15,283 nucleotides of DNA from GCA-002282575 sp964606405 (GCA_964606405.1 CAZSGH010000057.1:1-15283), one strand, 5' to 3'. Positions 5,986 through 12,309 are shown, numbered from the stretch's first letter. Numbers and translations: made by a program. The notes: generated by a model from the sequence alone, not told the origin.

Positions 5986-6942
5986 ATGACAACCGATAAT
6001 ATTATTAACTATCAACAACAGATTGTTGCATATTCATCAGTTAAAGCAAAAATAGCTGAAATGAAGGAAGTGAATGCTTCATTGATTTTCGACTATGAGA
6101 GCAAAAAAGGCGAGACAGAAGCTCGTTCGCATATTTATTCGCTACGACAGCTAAAAACAGCTGCCGATAATGCGCGTAAGAATGCAACGGCTGAGGCTCG
6201 CGACTTTACTGCTCGCGTCAATACTGAAGGCAAAGCGATTATTGAGGAAATAGAATCAATGATTGCGGTTCACATGGAGCCTCTAGAAGCGAAAGCGGCT
6301 AGGGAGCAAGCTAGAGTTGACGCATTGGACGCAAAACTTCGTGATATTAGTGGTCTCTACAATGAGAACCTAACATCTGAGCAAGCGTCTATTGCGCTAG
6401 AAATGGCAACATCTCTGTCTATTGATGAGACTTATGCTGAGCGTAAAAGTGTAGCAATGACCATCAAACTTGATGTGATTGCAAAGCTTGAGCAGTTAAT
6501 TCCTTTAGCCAAGCAGCGCGAAGCTGAAGCTGAAGAATTGGCACGCATAACGGCCGAACGTGAAAAGCAAGAACTCTTAGCAAAACAAGCGGAGGATATT
6601 GCCAAAGCGGTTGAGGTGCAAAAACGAGAAATCGAGGCAAAAGCTCAAGCAGAAATTCAAGCTGCTCAAAAAAGAGAAGCAGATGCTTTAGCAAAAGCAG
6701 AGGAATCTCGTAAACAAGCAGAATTTTCGGCACAACAAGAGCGCCAACGCGTAATTGATGAGCAAAAAGCAAAACAAGCAGCAGAGCAGGAAAGAACAGC
6801 GAACATTGAACACCGTCGTAGTGTCAATAGGGAAGTTCTAAATGCTTTGATTAAAAATGTTCCTCTTTCTGAGGAAAATGCCAAAAGAGTAATTGAATGC
6901 ATTGTTAGGGGTGAAATTCCTAATGTCATAATTGCTTATTGA
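5986..6942 (+). CDS. Coiled-coil phage-type protein linked to recombination genes (318 aa)
   Basis: Mostly helical. Residues ~45-110 (RQLKTAADNARKNATAEARDFTARVN, then a run to MEPLEAKAAREQARVD) resemble the coiled-coil phage proteins often encoded beside RecT/RecE or Erf/SSB genes (DUF1351-like; this family assignment is from pattern memory). Residues ~180-265 are a highly charged Ala/Glu/Lys/Gln coiled coil. The C-terminus (HRRSVNREVLNALIKNVPLSEENAKRVIE, ending GEIPNVIIAY) is a compact tail typical of these phage proteins. It probably dimerises and may organise recombination proteins on DNA; that is inference. Start ATG 5986 follows AAGGAG 5972-5977. It is the only large gene in the surrounding run of small ones. 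Confidence 0.72.
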   Translation: MTTDNIINYQQQIVAYSSVKAKIAEMKEVNASLIFDYESKKGETEARSHIYSLRQLKTAADNARKNATAEARDFTARVNTEGKAIIEEIESMIAVHMEPLEAKAAREQARVDALDAKLRDISGLYNENLTSEQASIALEMATSLSIDETYAERKSVAMTIKLDVIAKLEQLIPLAKQREAEAEELARITAEREKQELLAKQAEDIAKAVEVQKREIEAKAQAEIQAAQKREADALAKAEESRKQAEFSAQQERQRVIDEQKAKQAAEQERTANIEHRRSVNREVLNALIKNVPLSEENAKRVIECIVRGEIPNVIIAY

Positions 6943-6954
6943 TATCTATTTAAA

Positions 6955-7024
6955 CTTTACCCACAGGGGCAATAACAATGCCCGATGGGTAGGGTTATTG
7001 CTCCTTATTTAAGGAGAAAACATC
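6955..7024 (+). promoter_or_regulatory. Structured leader L8
   Basis: A textbook copy. Outer stem TACCCA (6958-6963)/TGGGTA (6986-6991). Inner hairpin GGGCA (6967-6971)/TGCCC (6979-6983). A GGGGCAATAAC (6966-6976) pairs over 11 continuous positions (one G-U) with C GTTATTGCTCC (6994-7004). The end of C, CTCCTT (7001-7006), pairs perfectly with AAGGAG (7011-7016), the Shine-Dalgarno, around ATTT. Confidence 0.87.
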
Positions 7025-7237
7025 ATGAAAACCAAGACTGTTATATCTACAAAATTCCAGCTTAAAGACTTGTATGAGTCTTATAAAGAGCGCACAGGAA
7101 AAACGATTCAAACGTGCGAAGGAAAAGAGGTTAATCCTTTATGCTCTGCCTGCTGGATTGATCTTGTTGTCGGACTGTCTTTTGAGCTGGGTGAATACAT
7201 TACCTTATCAAAAGGCATGACAATGCTTGCCGTTTAA
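7025..7237 (+). CDS. Small unknown protein (70 aa)
   Basis: ATG 7025 follows AAGGAG (7011-7016) by eight bases. The sequence has a basic N-terminus (MKTKTVISTKFQLKDLYESYKERTGK), a C-x(9)-C-x(2)-C arrangement (TCEGKEVNPLCSACW) that could hold a metal if shared between two chains, and a hydrophobic helix-strand end (VVGLSFELGEYITLSKGMTMLAV). It stands alone between leaders L8 and L9. No family recognised. Confidence 0.7.
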   Translation: MKTKTVISTKFQLKDLYESYKERTGKTIQTCEGKEVNPLCSACWIDLVVGLSFELGEYITLSKGMTMLAV

Positions 7238-7243
7238 TTTTTT

Positions 7244-7308
7244 TCTAACCCTATGGGATGTCACTATCCTGCAGGGTGGTGACAATCTTTTTTTTCAGAG
7301 GAATTGTT
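7244..7308 (+). promoter_or_regulatory. Structured leader L9, compact pseudoknot form
   Basis: Outer stem ACCCT (7248-7252)/AGGGT (7273-7277). Inner hairpin GGGAT (7255-7259)/ATCCT (7266-7270) with loop GTCACT. The loop bases GTCAC (7260-7264) pair perfectly with GTGAC (7279-7283), so all three helices can coexist as an H-type pseudoknot. A long T-run (7287-7295) follows, then AGAGGA (7297-7302) as Shine-Dalgarno. Confidence 0.82.
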
Positions 7309-7461
7309 ATGAAATTAGTAAATATCGTCCATGGTAGCAATAGCACTTGGGCAAACATGAACGAAGATCAAATTCTAGCTGCTGTTAACAGCGGCTGGAA
7401 ACTGGTCGAGTTGGTCGAAGTAGATTCGACTCCTGCCATTCAATTGGTTAAGGGAGCTTAA
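7309..7461 (+). CDS. Small unknown protein (50 aa)
   Basis: ATG 7309 follows AGAGGA 7297-7302; the in-frame ATG 7258 lies inside leader L9 and is rejected. The sequence MKLVNIVHGSNSTWANMNEDQ...NSGWKLVELVEVD...AIQLVKGA suggests a small strand-helix-strand fold. It is two bases from the next gene, with which it shares the L9 transcript. No function assigned. Confidence 0.68.
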   Translation: MKLVNIVHGSNSTWANMNEDQILAAVNSGWKLVELVEVDSTPAIQLVKGA

Positions 7462-7463
7462 TC

Positions 7464-7754
7464 ATGCCTAAACTAAACATTCGGGTGTTTGACAACGAAG
7501 GCGAGTCTTTTGACCGCTACACAATCGTCAATATCAATGACCATGAGCGTATGACGCCAGACGGTGCGATCTATGGTGCTTTAGGCGCTAGCGAAAACCC
7601 GTTTAGCCCTATGGGTTTCGGTCAACACACATCGGCTATGGTTGGTGAGCACCTAGGCAAGGAAATCAGTTTTGATGAATTGCCTGAAGATGTTCAAAAA
7701 TTCGTTGTTCAAAGCTTTATACCTGAAGAGGTGCAAGATGATGAAAATGAGTGA
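7464..7754 (+). CDS. Small unknown protein (96 aa)
   Basis: ATG 7464 follows AAGGGAG (about 7449-7455) within the end of the previous gene. It starts with a strand (MPKLNIRVFDNEGESFDRYTIV), has a Pro/Gly/Phe-rich centre (GASENPFSPMGFGQHTSAMVGEHLGKEIS) that I associate with small phage proteins of unknown role, and ends in a very acidic tail (EEVQDDENE). The tail could mimic nucleic acid, but that is speculation. It overlaps the next gene by 17 bases. Confidence 0.72.
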   Translation: MPKLNIRVFDNEGESFDRYTIVNINDHERMTPDGAIYGALGASENPFSPMGFGQHTSAMVGEHLGKEISFDELPEDVQKFVVQSFIPEEVQDDENE

Positions 7755-7947
7755 ACCAACTTATGAAGCGTTAAATAACGCGATTAAGAGTATTGAATCT
7801 CTTATAGGCAATAGCGCCAATATTTACGGTGCAGTCATTAACCATGGCAAAACAGGTGATGCATTCACTGATGAGGAATGGCATGAAGTCATTATAAGGT
7901 CTGATATTGAAAAAATTATCAGGCAATTACGAGGTCATTCGTTATGA
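7738..7947 (+). CDS. Small unknown helical protein (69 aa)
   Basis: The frame is open further upstream, but GAAGAGG (7725-7731) favours ATG 7738 or 7741; the upstream starts lie deep in the previous gene. The sequence (EPTYEALNNAIKSIESLIG, then DAFTDEEWHEVIIRSDIEKIIRQLRGHSL) is predicted mainly helical. It overlaps both neighbours (17 bases upstream, four bases ATGA downstream), so the L9 genes form one coupled operon. No family recognised. Confidence 0.68.
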   Translation: MMKMSEPTYEALNNAIKSIESLIGNSANIYGAVINHGKTGDAFTDEEWHEVIIRSDIEKIIRQLRGHSL

Positions 7948-8180
7948 TCGAAAAATTAGCAGAAAATAAGTTTTTTCTGAAAAAAGGCGGTCATTCTATG
8001 ACGTTGGAAAGAGTTCAACCTGTTGGGTTTGACAGTCCAGTGTGGTCAATGACAACTCATAATGCTGCTGTAAGAGCTTATAACCGAGGCTTTGCCATTC
8101 CCAAGTATTTTGACTCTTTACACTCTGTAGAGAAGTCCTATAAGTCTTGGTCTGGCATCGTTCAACTAGCATCAATTTAA
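7944..8180 (+). CDS. Small unknown protein (78 aa)
   Basis: ATG 7944 overlaps the upstream TGA. A second in-frame ATG at 7998 follows AAAAGGCGG less convincingly; I keep the coupled start. The soluble sequence is rich in aromatic and basic residues (FDSPVWSMTTHNAAVRAYNRGFAIPKYFDSLHSVEKSYKSW). It is the last gene of the L9 operon and is followed directly by leader L10. Function unknown. Confidence 0.65.
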   Translation: MIEKLAENKFFLKKGGHSMTLERVQPVGFDSPVWSMTTHNAAVRAYNRGFAIPKYFDSLHSVEKSYKSWSGIVQLASI

Positions 8181-8183
8181 TTT

Positions 8184-8252
8184 TTAAACCCCTGCATGGG
8201 ATTCTATCCCGTGCAAAGGGTAGGTCTCGTGCGAAATTCTTAGGATCGCATC
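8184..8252 (+). promoter_or_regulatory. Structured leader L10
   Basis: Outer stem ACCC (8188-8191)/GGGT (8218-8221). Long inner hairpin TGCATGGGAT (8193-8202)/ATCCCGTGCA (8206-8215), ten pairs. The same ten bases of A pair with C GTCTCGTGCG (8224-8233), including four G-U. C-D: TGCGA (8230-8234) with TCGCA (8246-8250), closing a loop that holds the Shine-Dalgarno AGGA (8242-8245). Confidence 0.75.
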
Positions 8253-8525
8253 ATGAACCGTCAACTACTAGAAGACGTTTTGAGTTTGATTAAGGCTCCA
8301 ATGGAGCACCCATTAAACTCGCCACATCGTCAAGAAATTATGGCAAAGGTAGAGGCTGAATTAGCCAAGCCTGAGCCAAAAATTGCTGGCTGGATGTACA
8401 AAGAGCGTTCGTTAAATCGACGCTTTGTGAACATTCGATTTCAACCAAATGGCGGCTCAGGCATTAAACCAATGAGCTACGACATGGTTGGAGAGCCAGT
8501 CCCGCTAACTGAATACGTTAGTTAA
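8253..8525 (+). CDS. Small phage-type unknown protein (90 aa)
   Basis: ATG 8253 follows AGGA (8242-8245). Residues 1-45 are helical (MNRQLLEDVLSLIKAPMEHP, then IMAKVEAELAKPEP). The second half, KIAGWMYKERSLNRRFVNIRFQPNG and ending GEPVPLTEYVS, resembles the common phage C-terminal layout where a Gly-Trp strand is followed later by a PVPLY-like end. No biochemical role is known to me for such proteins. A single-gene unit between L10 and L11. Confidence 0.72.
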   Translation: MNRQLLEDVLSLIKAPMEHPLNSPHRQEIMAKVEAELAKPEPKIAGWMYKERSLNRRFVNIRFQPNGGSGIKPMSYDMVGEPVPLTEYVS

Positions 8526-8531
8526 TATTTT

Positions 8532-8612
8532 ATTTAACCCAACAGGGCGAACACAAACGCCCTATGGGGTTGCTATGTTTGCCCTTTTTTATATTTAGAA
8601 AAGGAGCCTATC
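8532..8612 (+). promoter_or_regulatory. Structured leader L11, attenuator-like
   Basis: Outer stem AACCC (8536-8540)/GGGTT (8567-8571). Inner hairpin AGGGCG (8544-8549)/CGCCCT (8558-8563). A GGGCGAACA (8545-8553) pairs with C TGTTTGCCC (8576-8584; one G-U), which is followed at once by six T (8585-8590), a terminator-like arrangement. C-D: CCTTTT (8583-8588) pairs with AAAAGG (8599-8604) of the Shine-Dalgarno. Confidence 0.83.
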
Positions 8613-9296
8613 ATGGCAACAACTCAAAATGTAACGCTTAATAATGAGCAAAAATTTTTTGTAATTAACTTTGGCAATGGTTATACCTGTCGTGGATTCG
8701 ATAACCTATTTGCAGAGCTAACTCAGTTAGCGCAAGCACTTGGGATGCCTACTCCTAAATCTGAACAGATTGGCACCATAGATCAATACAACCAATACCA
8801 AGAAGCAATTAAAGAATTGCGAGTACGTGGTGGTTTTAAGGATACATGGTTCTCTCCCAATACACCTCTTGCTGTTCAATCGGTACTAGAAAAAGCTCGC
8901 AAGCATGACACGGTAATTCGTGTTTACCTTGGCGATACTGATTCTGGACGCTGTTGGAATGAAGAAAACGATGTAATTGGGACGGTTGGGCGCTCCACAG
9001 GATTAATGAAGTGCCCTCTACTTATTGCTAAAGGCGATAGTGGTGGTGGCGCAATCCTGACGAATTGCATCGTTAAGATTCAAGATGCTGAAACAGGCAA
9101 AACACTTTATCAACATGCTAATTTTCAATTGCCAGAAATGACAATTGCGAATGTAACTGATGCAATGTTGTTAAATAAAGGTTATACAAATGAGGTTCTG
9201 TTTGATGGAAAAACTCAGGCTAACTTCAAAAATGTCGGTAAAGCAGCAGCATACATCGCTTTCATGAGTGGTGAATGCATGACACAACCGAAATAA
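8613..9296 (+). CDS. Conserved-looking plasmid protein of unknown function (227 aa)
   Basis: ATG 8613 follows AAGGAG (8601-8606). A soluble protein with a distinctive centre: RVYLGDTDSGRCWNEEN (103-119), then DVIGTVGRSTG (120-130) and PLLIAKGDSGGGAIL (135-149). I associate this LGDTxxGxxW...IGxxGRSTG pattern with unnamed proteins of large plasmids and conjugative elements, from memory only. The Gly-rich GDSGGG stretch recalls a protease active-site motif by chance; no other protease signature is seen. The C-terminal part carries Lys/Ala helices. It is a single-gene unit with its own leader. Confidence 0.75.
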   Translation: MATTQNVTLNNEQKFFVINFGNGYTCRGFDNLFAELTQLAQALGMPTPKSEQIGTIDQYNQYQEAIKELRVRGGFKDTWFSPNTPLAVQSVLEKARKHDTVIRVYLGDTDSGRCWNEENDVIGTVGRSTGLMKCPLLIAKGDSGGGAILTNCIVKIQDAETGKTLYQHANFQLPEMTIANVTDAMLLNKGYTNEVLFDGKTQANFKNVGKAAAYIAFMSGECMTQPK

Positions 9297-9300
9297 CGAT

Positions 9301-9371
9301 AAAACCCTTGTGGGGCACTAACCCCGCGAAGGGGTTTGGTGTCTCCAATTTATACAATTTGGAGATTCTAA
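9301..9371 (+). promoter_or_regulatory. Structured leader L12
   Basis: Outer stem AAACCCTT (9302-9309)/AAGGGGTTT (9329-9337, one extra G). Inner hairpin GTGGGG (9310-9315)/CCCCGC (9322-9327), loop CACTAA. Loop CACTA (9316-9320) pairs with TGGTG (9337-9341), and GGGG can continue onto CTCC (9343-9346). C-D: TCTCCAA (9342-9348) pairs perfectly with TTGGAGA (9359-9365), hiding the Shine-Dalgarno. Confidence 0.85.
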
Positions 9372-9986
9372 ATGGAAAACATTCAAACAGGCTATGCCTA
9401 CATCGAAGAAAACGACCTTTACTTAGCCGCGAGCATTAATGTTCGCGAGCTAAGTCCAGAAATCATTCGTGCGTATAACTACTGCCAAGAGTTAAATTCT
9501 CTTAGCGTTAAGTTGAACGCGCTTCATCTGATCATGGAAGAAGAGACGCTGAATATCAGCATTGGTACTGATCCTGTAGGGGTCATCACTGCTGAGTTTG
9601 GTGAGCTAAATGTTGAAATCGAGGTAGAAAAGAGTGGACGAACAACATTATTGCTTTTAGGTGAACAATACGAAGAAGTCGGGTACATCATTCTTTTTGA
9701 TGGATTTGATTCTTTTGATGTTGAACTTGGCTGTCAACCTGTTAAGTTTGGGCAACAGTTCACTGAAAACTTAGTTCTTTTCATGCAGAACAACCTTGCT
9801 AAAAAAGCAGGTGATTGCGTTGTCGTTGGCACTGATCGAGAAGAAATTCTCACGGAGATCATTGCGAAGACAGAAGGCAAACTTGATCCGATGCAAATGC
9901 GTGAATTGCACGAATGTGCGATGAACGAGCTTGCTGCCGGGTTAACAGTAGCAGAGGCTGTTGCTGAAGCAATGTTGCAACTTTAA
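9372..9986 (+). CDS. Acidic unknown protein (204 aa)
   Basis: ATG 9372 follows GGAG (9361-9364). Strongly acidic throughout, with an N-terminal strand segment (GYAYIEENDLYLAASINV), a central beta-rich region (GVITAEFGELNVEIEVEKSGRTTLLLL) and a C-terminal helical part (TEGKLDPMQMRELHECAMNELAAGLTVAEAVAEAMLQL). No motif is recognised; high acidity is compatible with DNA mimicry or protein binding, but I cannot assign a function. A single-gene unit between L12 and L13. Confidence 0.72.
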   Translation: MENIQTGYAYIEENDLYLAASINVRELSPEIIRAYNYCQELNSLSVKLNALHLIMEEETLNISIGTDPVGVITAEFGELNVEIEVEKSGRTTLLLLGEQYEEVGYIILFDGFDSFDVELGCQPVKFGQQFTENLVLFMQNNLAKKAGDCVVVGTDREEILTEIIAKTEGKLDPMQMRELHECAMNELAAGLTVAEAVAEAMLQL

Positions 9987-9990
9987 TTTT

Positions 9991-10060
9991 TAAAACCTTA
10001 ACGGGTACATTCTACCCGTGAGGTGGTTTGTGCCCTTTATTCACGTACTGGAGTGCAAAA
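9991..10060 (+). promoter_or_regulatory. Structured leader L13
   Basis: Outer stem ACCT (9995-9998)/AGGT (10021-10024). Inner hairpin ACGGGTA (10001-10007)/TACCCGT (10013-10019), loop CATTC. A GGGTACA (10003-10009) pairs with C TGTGCCC (10029-10035; one G-U). C can also pair imperfectly with the region of the Shine-Dalgarno TGGAG (10049-10053). Confidence 0.8.
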
Positions 10061-10312
10061 ATGATCAAAGAAAAATTTCTTGGTCATCTTTCGTGGCTAT
10101 TCGACTTTAAAACAAAAGGATGGAGCTTTGTTGTGTTTGGTGTTGCATCAAATACAGCCTTCTCTATTCTGGTTGTTTTGTGGAGTATGATTGCCGGGGA
10201 TACGTCAATTTTAACAGGGCTGGTTTCTATGATTGGTCTTGCTTATGTGACAATTCTTGTATATCGTATAGCCGATGGAATTAAACAAAAAGAGGATGCA
10301 ACCAATGGATAA
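10061..10312 (+). CDS. Small membrane protein, unknown function (83 aa)
   Basis: ATG 10061 follows TGGAG; an upstream start at 10028 lies inside leader L13. A basic N-terminus (MIKEKFLGHLSWLFDFKTKG) precedes two hydrophobic segments, residues ~21-44 and ~50-68, and a charged tail (RIADGIKQKEDATNG). Probably a two-pass inner-membrane protein. It overlaps the next gene by eight bases. Second example of the membrane-protein plus membrane-peptide module. No family recognised. Confidence 0.72.
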   Translation: MIKEKFLGHLSWLFDFKTKGWSFVVFGVASNTAFSILVVLWSMIAGDTSILTGLVSMIGLAYVTILVYRIADGIKQKEDATNG

Positions 10313-10433
10313 CGCACTTTCTTTCTTACTAGCAGCTTTTGTTTTTACGGGCATGCTAAAAGGCTTTGCAATGGTCTTGCCTAAGTTAAACGCTTGGGCT
10401 AAGCGTTACAGAGCTGAACACGGTCTATCATAA
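10305..10433 (+). CDS. 42-residue membrane peptide
   Basis: ATG 10305 is preceded by AGAGGA (10291-10296) and lies within the end of the upstream gene. Residues ~4-26 are hydrophobic (NALSFLLAAFVFTGMLKGFA), followed by a basic amphipathic tail (KLNAWAKRYRAEHGLS). A single-pass peptide, likely co-made with the 83-residue membrane protein. The size, overlap and membrane character match the peptide genes at 370-486 and 12217-12309. Confidence 0.62.
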   Translation: MDNALSFLLAAFVFTGMLKGFAMVLPKLNAWAKRYRAEHGLS

Positions 10434-10449
10434 GGCCGCATTTTATACA

Positions 10450-10461
10450 GGCTTAAGCCTG
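10450..10461 (+). other. Short hairpin/palindrome before leader L14
   Basis: GGCTTAAGCC (10450-10459 region) is self-complementary and stands at the 3' end of the membrane-peptide gene, like the hairpins at 495-507 and 12327-12341. There is no U-run. Confidence 0.4.
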
Positions 10462-10469
10462 ATCAAAAC

Positions 10470-10541
10470 TACCCATCGGGGATATTCTATCCCAAGGGTT
10501 AGTCTATCTCTGGTGGTTTTCTACAAAAGGAAACTATCATC
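10470..10541 (+). promoter_or_regulatory. Structured leader L14
   Basis: Outer stem ACCC (10471-10474)/GGGT (10496-10499). Inner hairpin GGGATA (10479-10484)/TATCCC (10488-10493). C TATCTCT (10505-10511) pairs with A GGGGATA (10478-10484; two G-U). A small TTTT (10517-10520)/AAAA (10525-10528) hairpin abuts the Shine-Dalgarno AAGGAAA. About 50 bases (10471-10520) equal leader L17 except for one missing C. Confidence 0.78.
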
Positions 10542-11084
10542 ATGAAAATCAATTTTTTCACACCAAACACGTTAACTCGCACAACATTTTCTCAAGAGGA
10601 TTGGGATGATGTTGTAATGACTGCTATCGTTAAAGAGTTTGCGTACCAAAGCCAAAATGCTCAGGTTTGCCAAATTGATGGCGGACCACTGCTGACAGAA
10701 TGGCAATTAGAATCAGACTCATTTAGCACAGTTTCCGAAATTGATGGTGATGTTTACGAGGATTTTGTCTCATTTCAAGACATTGAAGAAATTCATGTCT
10801 TGGGGCCTGGCAAGTGGAAGTTTGGAACAACCGTTCAAACAAGAAACGGCAATTTAAAACTGCAAGAAAGCACCAGCGTGAGCTTTTTCACGCTAACTTC
10901 TTTAGTCCCTAATTCGTTACCTGAAGGCTGGCGTGAGTATTGCGAAAGCGATACAACACCAGAGAAGTTCGGGCTTGTAGATATTATCTACAACGATGGC
11001 TCAATGGATACTTGCTGTCGTCCTGACGAAATCATTTGGACTTCTTTCGCTGTTAAGGGTTGGAAGCCATGTGCCGCAGAATGA
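10542..11084 (+). CDS. Unknown protein (180 aa)
   Basis: ATG 10542 lies after AAAAGGAAA. Acidic and soluble, with an N-terminal FFTPNTLTRTTFSQEDWDDVV, a middle beta-rich region and a C-terminal GLVDIIYNDGSMDTCCRPDEI followed by WTSFAVKGWKPC. The end resembles the small phage/plasmid layout in which a strand pair with D-G is followed by a closing W-(R/K)-P. No catalytic motif is seen. Its stop overlaps an ATG (ATGA at 11081-11084) that opens only a 15-codon frame. Confidence 0.72.
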   Translation: MKINFFTPNTLTRTTFSQEDWDDVVMTAIVKEFAYQSQNAQVCQIDGGPLLTEWQLESDSFSTVSEIDGDVYEDFVSFQDIEEIHVLGPGKWKFGTTVQTRNGNLKLQESTSVSFFTLTSLVPNSLPEGWREYCESDTTPEKFGLVDIIYNDGSMDTCCRPDEIIWTSFAVKGWKPCAAE

Positions 11085-11111
11085 CTTATAGGCGTAGGAC
11101 CGCTTTCAAGC

Positions 11112-11396
11112 GTGATTCCGTTTGCTGATGAACTTCTTAATCATGACTCTTTTACTTTGTATGAAGTGAAAGCAATGATCGAAGGCGAAGAACGGACGGA
11201 AGTAATCGCTATTGGCGAATATGACCATGATGTATGGGATGCTATTAGTAAATGCGATGAAGGGATTTATATCTGGGTCGATCAAACTAAGTTTTCTGTA
11301 ATTAACGCTCGCGTTCAATCAGATGACCATTGGTGGCTAGATGATAACAACTTCATCATCAGCATCGACTTGTCTACCAAGACAGTTTTCGCTTAA
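11112..11396 (+). CDS. Unknown protein, GTG start (94 aa)
   Basis: No in-frame ATG exists before residue 22, so GTG 11112 is the best start. A weak AGGA (11096-11099) is 12 bases upstream, too far, but CGCT/AGCG (11101-11112) forms a tiny hairpin that would shorten the distance. The sequence (MIPFADELLNHDSFTLYEVKAMIEG, then EVIAIGEYDHDVWDAISKCDEGIYIWVD) is acidic and beta-rich, ending DDNNFIISIDLSTKTVFA. It likely depends on translation of the upstream 180-residue gene. Function unknown; a frameshifted start is an alternative. Confidence 0.6.
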   Translation: MIPFADELLNHDSFTLYEVKAMIEGEERTEVIAIGEYDHDVWDAISKCDEGIYIWVDQTKFSVINARVQSDDHWWLDDNNFIISIDLSTKTVFA

Positions 11397-11401
11397 TTCA
11401 T

Positions 11402-11471
11402 TAAAAACCCTTGGGGGTACGTTTACTACCCCTAAAGGGAAACGTGCCTCCGATTTACGGAGAATCAAATT
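11402..11471 (+). promoter_or_regulatory. Structured leader L15
   Basis: Outer stem CCCTT (11408-11412)/AAGGG (11435-11439). Inner hairpin GGGGTA (11414-11419)/TACCCC (11427-11432). A GGGGGTACGTTT (11413-11424) pairs with C AAACGTGCCTCC (11440-11451) over 12 continuous positions (two G-U). C-D: CTCCG (11448-11452) pairs perfectly with CGGAG (11458-11462), the Shine-Dalgarno, around ATTTA. Confidence 0.87.
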
Positions 11472-11849
11472 ATGTATAAGTATGTAGCGCCTACTGAAAA
11501 AAAGGCAATCAACTTAGTCATGAACGCTGTACAAAAACTGGCGGACGGCTGCGAGACAATCTATCCAGCAAAGCGGAGATACCCAGAACTGACTCGCTTT
11601 CTTCACGCGAATGAAGCTGAGTTTTTCAATGTGGATCCCGTATCAACGTCGGAATGGGTAGAACAGGCAATCCGTGGCAACATGGACAAGTTCAACCTTG
11701 ATGGCGGCTGGTCAGATGTTTTTTCCAACGAGTCTTTCGATCTTCGGATTGAGAAATACGATGGTAAAAAGTCTGTCGTTGTTGTCCCTTGGGACAAAAC
11801 AAGCGGAGAACACCAAATGGATGACACTTGGTTGCTGTTCAAAATTTAA
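11472..11849 (+). CDS. Unknown protein (125 aa)
   Basis: ATG 11472 follows CGGAG (11458-11462). N-terminal helix (TEKKAINLVMNAVQKLADGCETI), then PAKRRYPELTRFLHANEAEFF, and a Trp/Asp-rich C-terminal half (NLDGGWSDVF, KKSVVVVPWDKTSG, MDDTWLLFKI). Soluble and probably alpha/beta. No known domain. Single-gene unit between L15 and L16. Confidence 0.7.
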   Translation: MYKYVAPTEKKAINLVMNAVQKLADGCETIYPAKRRYPELTRFLHANEAEFFNVDPVSTSEWVEQAIRGNMDKFNLDGGWSDVFSNESFDLRIEKYDGKKSVVVVPWDKTSGEHQMDDTWLLFKI

Positions 11850-11851
11850 TT

Positions 11852-11935
11852 TTTAACCCCATCACGGGCATGTTTTTACTGCCCGATGGTCGGGTAGGGC
11901 GTGCTCGTGGTTTTTATCATCGAGGCAGCAAAATC
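11852..11935 (+). promoter_or_regulatory. Structured leader L16
   Basis: Outer pairings ACCC (11856-11859)/GGGT (11892-11895) and CATC (11860-11863)/GATG (11885-11888). Inner hairpin CGGGCA (11865-11870)/TGCCCG (11880-11885). A CGGGCATG (11865-11872) pairs with C CGTGCTCG (11900-11907; two G-U). C-D: TGCTCG (11902-11907) with CGAGGCA (11921-11927, one bulge), covering the GAGG ribosome site. Confidence 0.78.
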
Positions 11936-12220
11936 ATGACACTAGAACACACCATTGCTTGGTTTGTAATATTGGCTCCTGTTTTTGTTGTAACCTTCGT
12001 TACTAAACTGTTTTTTATGAAGCAGAAAATGTATCATTGGGTTATAGATAAAACTGCTGATTTGTTTTATAAATCAGGACTTGCTTATATTGGGGCATCT
12101 CTTGTTGGTAGGTTTTGGTATGCTATAATAGATCCAAAGCTAACTATGCAGCACATTATTATGGGTTTTTCTCTCGTAATAATCGGTCTGCTAATCAAAG
12201 AAACGGAAGGTGTACAATGA
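11936..12220 (+). CDS. Small membrane protein, unknown function (94 aa)
   Basis: ATG 11936 follows GAGG (11922-11925); the open frame extending upstream lies in leader L16. Hydrophobic segments at residues ~7-27 (WFVILAPVFVVTFVTKLFF), ~48-64 and ~72-88 suggest two to three membrane passes, with KQKMYHWVIDKTADLFYK between the first two. Its stop overlaps the next start (ATGA). Third example of the membrane-protein/membrane-peptide module. No family recognised. Confidence 0.72.
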   Translation: MTLEHTIAWFVILAPVFVVTFVTKLFFMKQKMYHWVIDKTADLFYKSGLAYIGASLVGRFWYAIIDPKLTMQHIIMGFSLVIIGLLIKETEGVQ

Positions 12221-12309
12221 GTGCTACTTTAATTCCAGGTGTTGTATTCGCATTAATTGGATTAATGTTCATTGCGATGAATCTCATTCGCAAAAAATAT
12301 AAACACTAA
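12217..12309 (+). CDS. 30-residue membrane peptide
   Basis: ATG 12217 overlaps the upstream TGA, with GGAAGG (12205-12210) as ribosome site. Residues ~5-22 are hydrophobic (LIPGVVFALIGLMFIAM) and the tail is basic (NLIRKKYKH). Predicted single-pass peptide with the tail in the cytoplasm. It is translationally coupled to the 94-residue membrane protein, as in the other two modules. Confidence 0.6.
   Translation: MSATLIPGVVFALIGLMFIAMNLIRKKYKH

Noticed and set aside
6464..6929. Long minus-strand frames opposite the coiled-coil gene
   Set aside because: Shadows caused by its repetitive Ala/Glu/Lys/Gln codons; products are Leu/Phe-rich low-complexity and lack ribosome sites.
7258..7308. Earlier ATG for the 50-residue gene
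   Set aside because: It is within the inner hairpin of leader L9, with no ribosome site before it.
8613..9296. GDSGGG in the 227-residue protein as a trypsin-like serine protease
   Set aside because: No matching His and Asp motifs or protease-like surroundings; judged a chance match.
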